A stretch of 5,304 nucleotides of DNA from the NCBI GenBank assembly GCA_030754475.1, contig JASMAE010000024.1, positions 1-5,304 of the forward strand, read 5' to 3'. Both the position numbers and the translations under genes were made by a program. Every line of letters begins with the position of its first letter. Within the stretch, counting starts at the first letter, position 1. Positions 1 to 5,200 of this stretch are shown here, one piece after another. The stretch is from Rhodospirillales bacterium. Lineage in GTDB: Bacteria; Pseudomonadota; Alphaproteobacteria; Rhodospirillales; JASLLV01. The notes below the pieces were generated by a model. It saw only the letters and a program-made list of their open reading frames with translations, ran no database searches and was not told the origin of the DNA.

Positions 1-158
1 TGACCGGTGATCGCCGGCTTTTGGTCCGCGGGGATGTTCGGCATGGCCGGCGTCTGGACGAAATTGAAATACCAGAGCAGACCGACCCACATTACGCCGC
101 TGATGACGTGGAACCAGCGGAACAGGAACGTCCACCAGCCGTGATCGAAATAATCCAT
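1..158 (-). CDS. PuuD-type (urate hydroxylase membrane domain) protein, N-terminal part
   Basis: The first 52 residues are visible and the rest lies beyond the left edge. The protein starts MDYFDHGWWTFLFRWFH and has one clear transmembrane segment at about residues 10-34, with His17 in an FHVISG stretch followed by MWVGLLWYFNFVQTP. An amphipathic H-x3-G-x2-W-x-G-L helix followed by YFNFVQTP is what I recall from the membrane domain of PuuD-type urate hydroxylases (the DUF989 region), proposed to oxidise urate at the membrane with electrons going to a cytochrome c. Many alphaproteobacteria carry a stand-alone version of this domain whose substrate is unproven; the cut prevents telling which version this is. 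The start is fixed by AAGGAGGG at 168-175, nine bases upstream. A very small membrane protein gene lies 27 bp upstream, suggesting co-transcription. The family assignment is from memory of the motif, not from a search. Confidence 0.72.
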   Translation of the reverse strand, partial: MDYFDHGWWTFLFRWFHVISGVMWVGLLWYFNFVQTPAMPNIPADQKPAITG

Positions 159-167
159 GCGATGTTT

Positions 168-175
168 CCCTCCTT
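168..175 (-). promoter_or_regulatory. Ribosome binding site of the PuuD-type gene
   Basis: Read on the minus strand this is AAGGAGGG, a near-perfect Shine-Dalgarno sequence nine bases before the ATG at 158. It decides the start codon and shows that the small upstream gene ends (stop at 186-188) just before an independent initiation site. Confidence 0.8.
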
Positions 176-185
176 CGAGCTGACT

Positions 186-296
186 CTAACTGGCGGTTCC
201 GCCGCCCACCATGTTCGCCATGTAGATGATGTGAAAGATCGTGATGACGACCCCCAAAACGGTGGTTCCCATCAACGAATCGAGCGGATTCTTCAT
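186..296 (-). CDS. Small single-pass membrane protein, 36 aa, unknown function
   Basis: The product is 36 residues: a short polar head (MKNPLDSLMG), one hydrophobic segment at about residues 11-30 (TTVLGVVITIFHIIYMANMV) and a short Gly-rich tail ending in TAS. The ATG at 296 is preceded at 6-8 bases by GGAGGGG, a strong ribosome binding site, and the stop is TAG. The helix contains a His (residue 22) and a Tyr. The gene ends 27 bp before the PuuD-type membrane gene on the same strand, so a shared transcript is likely, and a role as a small subunit or stabiliser of that protein is a reasonable inference, not shown. An in-frame ATG at 347 would give a 53-residue form with a basic head (MFEYHARRNR...); its codons are also GC3-rich, but no ribosome binding site precedes it and a TGA lies four codons upstream. 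In-frame ATGs at 317 and 311 also exist. I do not recognise the family. Confidence 0.6.
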   Translation of the reverse strand: MKNPLDSLMGTTVLGVVITIFHIIYMANMVGGGTAS

Positions 297-301
297 GTTC
301 G

Positions 302-309
302 CCCCCTCC
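302..309 (-). promoter_or_regulatory. Ribosome binding site of the 36-aa membrane protein
   Basis: The minus strand reads GGAGGGGG here, about six bases before the ATG at 296. It is the reason for preferring the 36-residue start over the upstream in-frame ATGs at 311, 317 and 347. If one of those is used instead, this stretch is just Glu-Gly codons. Confidence 0.65.
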
Positions 310-332
310 ATTGCCATGCGGTTTCGGCGCGC

Positions 333-360
333 ATGGTACTCGAACATCGACCGAATTCAA
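333..360 (-). promoter_or_regulatory. Candidate sigma-70-like promoter for the small protein / PuuD-type genes
   Basis: On the minus strand TTGAAT (355-360) and TACCAT (333-338) are separated by 16 bases, each matching the consensus boxes at four of six positions. Transcription would start near 326 and leave a leader of about 30 bases before the ATG at 296. It overlaps the possible longer 53-residue reading frame, so both cannot be right as drawn. The match is weak, and short AT-richer words are expected by chance in a spacer of this size. Confidence 0.25.
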
Positions 361-367
361 GCCATCC

Positions 368-390
368 CGACTGCGAATCTGTCGCAGTCG
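368..390. promoter_or_regulatory. Perfect 9-bp inverted repeat, candidate operator or terminator stem
   Basis: CGACTGCGA (368-376) and TCGCAGTCG (382-390) are exact reverse complements separated by ATCTG. The site lies between the HpnC-like gene and the 36-residue gene, directly upstream of the candidate -35 box at 355-360. No T-run follows on either strand, so it is not a standard intrinsic terminator. The core TGCGAAT-N3-TCGCA resembles the dyad shape of Fur-family regulator boxes, which would suit control of the membrane genes downstream, but that resemblance is from memory and includes mismatches in the centre. A factor-dependent terminator hairpin for the HpnC-like transcript is the other reading. 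Confidence 0.5.
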
Positions 391-426
391 CTATCCGTAA
401 AACTACGAGATATCGAGGATGTCGTC

Positions 427-443
427 GATATTCCTCCAATATC
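427..443. repeat. Short inverted repeat at the 3' end of the HpnC-like gene
   Basis: GATATT (427-432) and AATATC (438-443) form a perfect 6-bp dyad around CCTCC, ending on the first base of the stop triplet of the HpnC-like gene. In the minus-strand transcript the loop reads GGAGG. The stem is AT-rich and weak, and no T-run follows. It may help shape the 3' end of the mRNA or be chance. Confidence 0.25.
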
Positions 444-1327
444 TAGCGATTGACCAGGAACCCGCGGACGAGGCCGAAGGCCGCACAGCGCCCGCGCGTG
501 AAGGCACTGGGGCGCGCCTCGGCGGCAAGCGCGCGGGGGTCTCGGAAATGCGACGCTATGTGAGCCGTAAGGCACGCGCTCGAGACGAGCTCGGCGCGAA
601 GTCCCCGGTTACGGATGACGCGGGCCAAGGGACGGGCGTCCGCGAGCAGTCGATGGACGCCGCTGGCGGCGTGGCCGAGCACGGCCTGCGCGGCGGGCGA
701 GGGTTCGGGGCGCGCCAGGACCTCGGGCGCGATGCCCTCCTGGCGAAACCAGTCCTCGGGCAGGAGCAACCGCCCCGAGACTCCGAAATCGCGGCGGAAG
801 TTCAAGACGCTATGAACGATGAACCCGGCCGAGACGAGCGCGTTCGCGGCGTGGCGCGCGCGTTCGTCCGTCTCGCCCGCCAATGCGAGGAGAACCTGTG
901 CTTTGGGGTGCGCGGCGTAGCGGCAATAGAGCAAAAGCTCGCTCCAGTTTTGGATACGAATGCCCAGCGCCGTCTTCATCGCCGCTTGAAGCACGTGCGC
1001 GGCGAGATCCAACGACAGGCTGTCGTCGTCGAGGATTCGCCGCGTCGATGCGACCCTCTCCGCGTCGGCGGACGCGTCAACGGCCCGCGTGCCGCGCTGA
1101 CCCGCGGATCCGACCCGCATCGTTTCGTCGAGGTGGGAAAGGACGTTGCGGCGTTCGTCGGGACTTGCGGCTTGGTCGAAGGCGATCGCGAACGCCCGTT
1201 CGACGAAATCGGAAAACGTCGCGACCCCGGCGCGCACGTCGGCGTCAACGAGACGCCAGCCGAGCGCCGAGTCGAGCGGCGGCGCGAACGTCCGATACGC
1301 CTCGCGGCGATCGCGCGTTGTCACCAT
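443..1327 (-). CDS. HpnC-like squalene/phytoene synthase family protein, probably non-catalytic
   Basis: The product is 294 residues, the usual length for HpnC, which makes hydroxysqualene from presqualene diphosphate in hopanoid synthesis. Fold landmarks follow the family order: FSDFVERAFAIAFD (38-51) then SPDE at the first Asp-rich helix, WSELLLYCRYAAHP (128-141) matching the YCR-x2-A-x-P helix, and a segment at 170-200 ending GRLLLPEDWFRQEGI, very close to the R-x2-LPEDW-x3-GI signature of HpnC. The catalytic residues are eroded: the ADDIAD motif reads A45-F-A-I-A-F50, the preceding Arg is Glu, and the N-x3-D-x3-D motif reads H172-x3-N176-x3-D180. I infer an intact but catalytically dead or repurposed paralogue; no internal stop or frameshift is seen. 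The ATG at 1327 is chosen because upstream in-frame codons (to 1486) would run into the divergent gene and look unlike protein; its ribosome binding site is poor. Alignment is by eye. Confidence 0.75.
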   Translation of the reverse strand: MVTTRDRREAYRTFAPPLDSALGWRLVDADVRAGVATFSDFVERAFAIAFDQAASPDERRNVLSHLDETMRVGSAGQRGTRAVDASADAERVASTRRILDDDSLSLDLAAHVLQAAMKTALGIRIQNWSELLLYCRYAAHPKAQVLLALAGETDERARHAANALVSAGFIVHSVLNFRRDFGVSGRLLLPEDWFRQEGIAPEVLARPEPSPAAQAVLGHAASGVHRLLADARPLARVIRNRGLRAELVSSACLTAHIASHFRDPRALAAEARPSAFTRGRCAAFGLVRGFLVNR

Positions 1328-1395
1328 GGGTCGGTTCCGGTGCCCGGCGCGGACGCCGGCGTCGCGCGACGGACTGGGCCTGCGCGCCACCAGTG
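1328..1395. promoter_or_regulatory. Divergent intergenic region with two overlapping palindromes
   Basis: These 68 bases must hold the start signals for both divergent genes if the starts are right. GACGCCGGCGTC (1352-1363) and GTCGCGCGAC (1361-1370) are each perfect palindromes and share GTC. Such overlapping dyads midway between divergent starts could be an operator. No convincing -10 or -35 box is visible, and GC-rich palindromes arise fairly often by chance in such DNA. Neither start has a strong ribosome binding site. Confidence 0.35.
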
Positions 1396-2238
1396 ATGGC
1401 GGCGAAATCCTCTCATTGCGCGAGCGAAGTGAAAAGGCACGACCGGGGCCGTTTCCATTGCGCTTTGTTCGCCGGGCCCGACGCACGCGAGGGGTTGTTC
1501 GCGGTCTACGCCTTCAATCACGAAATCGCCCGCATCGCAGACACGGTCCGCGAGCCGCTTGCGGGAGAGATCCGTCTTCAGTGGTGGCGAGACGCGATGG
1601 CCGGTGTCTTCGCGGGCGATCCGCCCGGTCACCCGGTGGCGATCGCACTTTCCGAAACGGTCCGCCGGTTCGCATTGTCCCGGTCGCACTTCGAACGCCT
1701 TCTGGATGGGCGCGGCGCCGAGCTTTCCGGCGATCCGCCAGCGGACACGGACGCGCTGATACGTTACGCAGAAGGGATCTCGGCTCCCGTTTCGTGCCTC
1801 GGTCTCGAGGTCCTCGGCGTCGGTGGCGACGCCGCAATCGAGGCCGCCCGCCACGTCGGTATCGCCTGGGCGATCACGGGGTTGGTGCGCGCAATCCCCT
1901 TCCATGCCGCGAGAGCGCGCGTCTATCTGCCCGCGGTTTCGTGCCGCCACGGGGCGCTCGACATCGACGCCCTCCTTCGCGGGCGGTTCGTTCCCGGGCT
2001 TGCCGACGTGGTGTCGGAGCTGTGCGACCTCGCCGCTGGGCACCTCGCCGGCGCCCGGCGGTTGCGCGCCCAGGTGCCGCGCCGGGCGCTCCCCGTCCTT
2101 CTTCCGGCGACGTTGGCCGAGGGATATCTCGGCAAGCTGCGGGCGGCGCACCACGAGCCCTTCGAAGCCCACGTCCGCGCCTCGCCGCCGAGCCGGCTGC
2201 TGATGCTCGCGCTCAACGCGTTTTTGGGTCGGTACTGA
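1396..2238 (+). CDS. NDUFAF6-like squalene/phytoene synthase family protein
   Basis: The product is 280 residues. Residues 19-69 read as the typical family opening: GRFHCALFAGPDAREGLFA, then VYAFNHEIARIADTVREP and the hallmark GEIRLQWWRDAM. Later landmarks are the helix YAEGISAPVSCLGLEVLG (124-141) and GIAWAITGLVRAIPFHAARARVYLP (155-179), where the YLP signature of squalene/phytoene synthases is kept. The first Asp-rich motif of true synthases (DDxxD) is replaced by NHEIARIAD, as is normal in this subfamily. The mitochondrial member NDUFAF6 is needed for assembly of the ND1 part of complex I; bacterial members, common in alphaproteobacteria, have no established reaction, so the role here is inferred. 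The protein looks soluble, without signal peptide. The ATG at 1396 is preceded by an in-frame GTG at 1393 and no clear ribosome binding site, so a start a few codons either way is possible. Its stop lies 7 bp from the stop of the convergent repeat protein. Confidence 0.85.
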   Translation: MAAKSSHCASEVKRHDRGRFHCALFAGPDAREGLFAVYAFNHEIARIADTVREPLAGEIRLQWWRDAMAGVFAGDPPGHPVAIALSETVRRFALSRSHFERLLDGRGAELSGDPPADTDALIRYAEGISAPVSCLGLEVLGVGGDAAIEAARHVGIAWAITGLVRAIPFHAARARVYLPAVSCRHGALDIDALLRGRFVPGLADVVSELCDLAAGHLAGARRLRAQVPRRALPVLLPATLAEGYLGKLRAAHHEPFEAHVRASPPSRLLMLALNAFLGRY

Positions 2239-2245
2239 TCGGTCC

Positions 2246-5200
2246 TCACTTGAGAACCATCAACTCAAGGGTCGAGAGCCGCGGAAAGATCGGCTCGGTT
2301 CCGTCGCTCCGCAGCAGGAGAGCGCCGTGGCGGACGTCGGCGAACCCTCCGCGGCTGTCGTCGTACTTGCGCACCTCGAGCGTGGTGACGACGCCGCTGG
2401 TTGCGTCGACGCTTTTCCAGATCATCGCCGGGCTGGTCATTCGCGGCGCCGCCATCAACGTAACGCGACGGTGCACGGTCGACGTTGGGGGCCCGTAGCG
2501 CGCCTCGAAATGGGCGCCGACGGCTTCGAATCCGTCGGTGGAGAACAGAGCGTAGATGTAACGCGACTCGCCCTCATCGTAGCGCACAATGGCGCTCGTG
2601 CCGCGATAGAAGAAGGTCGAGACCGCGAAGTGTTCCTCGATGTTCCCTGGCCAGGTCACCGGCTCGACGCAGAAGAGTATCGTTCCTCGCTGCTTTCTGA
2701 CGCAGTTCTCGGGGGCATGGGCCACAGGCGTTTGCGGGAACTTCCGCGCTCCGATCCCGAAGTCATCAGCGATCGTGAGCGGCACGCCCTTGAGGTAGCG
2801 CTCGGGCGGCTCACCGGGCTCGGCGTCCGTCGCTTCGTCCCGCTCTTTCGTCAGGCTCGCGGTCTCGATCGTGGCTTGCCGAGGCTCCGGCCGTTCTTCG
2901 GATTCCGTGGAGGCGCCGAACAGGCCTTCGACCGCTTCGTAGAGGCGCCCGAGGGGGCCGGGACGCGGCTTCTCCTCGCCGATTCCCTTCACCGGCGCAC
3001 TCGCTCGCGGGGTTTCGGGCGTAGCCGCATCGATCGTCGGCCCGGCCGCCGTGTCGGTGCTCGTCGCGGCCTTGGCCAGCGAAGGCGCGGCTGAGGCGGT
3101 AACATCCGGTCCTGCGACCGGCGGCGAGGGGGGCGCGGACGCTATCGCGGTCGGCGGCGCTGGCGGCGCGATGGGCAAAGGCGGTGGCGGAACCGCTTCG
3201 GCCGTCGTACCGGGGGCGAAGGTCCCGCTGATGATCGGTAGTTCGGCGCCCGGTGGTGCTTCGTTCGGATCGAACGGATCGACCGGATCAGCCGCCGAGG
3301 CGGTCTCGATAAACTCGCCCGGGGGCGCCGTCTCGAAAGGGGGCGATTCCGGGACCGTCGATGGCGATGTCGTCGGTTTCTCAAGCGGCGCTTCGGCGAG
3401 CGCAGGCGCGGGGACGGACTCATCCGGCGGCGGCCCCGACGGCAACGCCGGCACGGGCGGGATGACGGCGGTCTCGGGCTCGAGCGCCGGCAGCGGTGCG
3501 ACGTCAACGGGCGGTGTCGGCGGGACGGGCTCGGAGTCCTTCGGGGCTGCGTCGGAGACCGACGCCGGCGCGGGCGAAGGCGCGGTGTCGGACGGCGTGC
3601 CCGCTTCGGACCCGGCATCGCCGGAACTCAGACGGTCGATGAAGCGCCGGAAGAATCCCTTCTCCGCCGCAGGCGAAGGCTCCGGATCGACAGTTTCCGG
3701 AACCGGCATCCCTACCATGGCCCTCGTGGCGGGCGGCGCTTCGGCGCGCGCGATCGTCGGCGTCGGCTCGTCCCCCGGTGATCCCGACTGCAACGCCAAC
3801 GTGGGCGCGATAGCGGCGATCTCGGGTTCGAGCGCAGGCACCGGCGTCGCCTCAACGGTGTTTGCGGCGGGCGGCGCTTCGGCGCGCGCGATCGCGGGGA
3901 TGGGCTCGTTCCCCGGTGGTCCCGACTGCAAAGCCAACGTGGGCGCGATAGCGGCGGTCTCGGGTTCGAGCGCCGGCACCGGCGTCGCGTCAATGGTGTT
4001 CGCGGCGGGCGGCGCTTCGGCGCGCGCGATCGTCGGCGTCGGCTCTTCCGCGGGCGGCCCCGGCTGCAACGCCGGCACCGGCGGAATTACAGCGGTTTCG
4101 GGTTCGAGTGCCGGCAGCGGTGCGACGTCAACGGGCGGCGTCGGCGGGGCGGGCTCCGAGTCCGCCCGGGTTGCGTCCGAGACCGACGGCGTCGCGGGCG
4201 AAGGCGCGGCTTCGGGCGGCGTGCCCGTTCCGGACCCGGCCTCGCCGGGAACCAAACGGTCGAAGAAGCGCCTGAAGAATCCCCTCTCCGCCGCAGGCGA
4301 AGGCGCCGGATCGACAGGTTCCGGCACCGCCTCCTCCTCCATGGCGCTCGTGGCGGGCGGCGCTTCGGCGCGCGCGATCGTCGGCATCGGCTCGTCCGCC
4401 GGCGGTCCCGAGTGCAATGCCGGCGCGGGCAGGATTGCGGCGGTCTCGGGTTCGAGCGCCGGCAGCGATGCGATGTCAACGGGCTGCGCCGGCGGGCGGG
4501 TTTCGTTGAGGCCGCGACCGGCAATCGCCGGGGTGGATGCCGTGGCCGGCGATTCGGGGCCTCGGACCGGACCGATGATGGGCAGGACCGCGCCAACCGG
4601 CGCGACCTCCGGATCAAAGGAGTCGCGGGCCGCGCTCGGTGGCGCCTCGCCGGCGGGGCGGAAAACCGTTTCGTCCCCCGCAGAAACCGGCGCGGGCGGA
4701 CGTAGTTTGGCGGCGCGCGCCGGCGCGAGCTCGATTGCGGCCGTCGCGGGTTGGGACGTCGTGGACGGAGCGACGTCAACGGGTGGCACCGGCGGCGGCT
4801 CCGAGAGTTCCGGGGCTGCGTCCGAGACCGACGGGGTGGCGCGCGAAGACGCGGCGGCGGGCGGCGTACCCGCTTCGGGCTCAGCCTTGCCGGGAACCAG
4901 ACGATCGACCAAGCGCCTGAAGAATCCCTTCTTCGCCGCGGGCGAAGGCGCCGGATCGCCCGGCTCCTGGGCGGTCGGGCCGGATCGTTCGGCTGGCTCG
5001 GGCGGAATCTCGGCGATCTCGGTCGGCATCGCCCGGGACTGCGGGCGGGTTTCGTCGAGGCCCGGCCCGGCAGTTGCGGGAGCGCTCGCCGTGGCCGGCG
5101 ATCCGAGACCTCGGACCGGGCCGATAACGGGTAGGACCGCACCTACCGGCGCGATCTCCGGATCGAAGGGGTCGTGGGCCGCGCTTGGTGGCGCCGCGCC

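Noticed and set aside
433..437. GGAGG on the minus strand just after the HpnC-like stop, as a ribosome binding site
   Set aside because: No ATG, GTG or TTG lies at a useful distance downstream; it is the loop of the small inverted repeat.
883..1395. N-terminal extension of the NDUFAF6-like protein back to 883
   Set aside because: The extra 171 residues are Arg-rich and antisense to a convincing gene. The family normally has about 280 residues, which fits the start at 1396.
419..1396. Long plus-strand open frame (325 codons) opposite the HpnC-like gene
   Set aside because: Its translation is Arg/Gly/Ala-rich without domain signatures, while the minus strand carries clear HpnC-like motifs. 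It is an antisense shadow of GC-rich coding DNA.
1328..1486. Upstream extension of the HpnC-like protein to an ATG at 1486
   Set aside because: The extra 53 residues are Arg/Ser-rich, overlap the coding start of the divergent gene and match nothing in the family.
1321..2172. 283-codon minus-strand open frame opposite the NDUFAF6-like gene
   Set aside because: Low-complexity translation with no motif; the plus strand has the family hallmarks throughout.
2239..2245. Terminator between the convergent genes
   Set aside because: Only seven bases separate the stops and no hairpin with a T-run is visible there; any terminator would lie inside the opposite gene.
2327..3094. Plus-strand frame of 255 codons opposite the C-terminal domain
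   Set aside because: Antisense shadow; the minus strand encodes a domain with normal composition and regular hydrophobic pattern.
3729..4142. Evenly spaced repeats as a possible CRISPR array
   Set aside because: The units are 138 bp, directly abutting, similar along their length and in frame within a coding sequence. There are no variable spacers.
4087..5142. Arg/Pro-rich minus-strand frame of 351 codons within the repeat gene (and similar Arg-rich frames at 3142-3618 and 3712-3993)
   Set aside because: These are frame-shifted readings of the repeats. The chosen frame continues into a complex C-terminal domain, whereas these end abruptly and read as RRRP-type noise.
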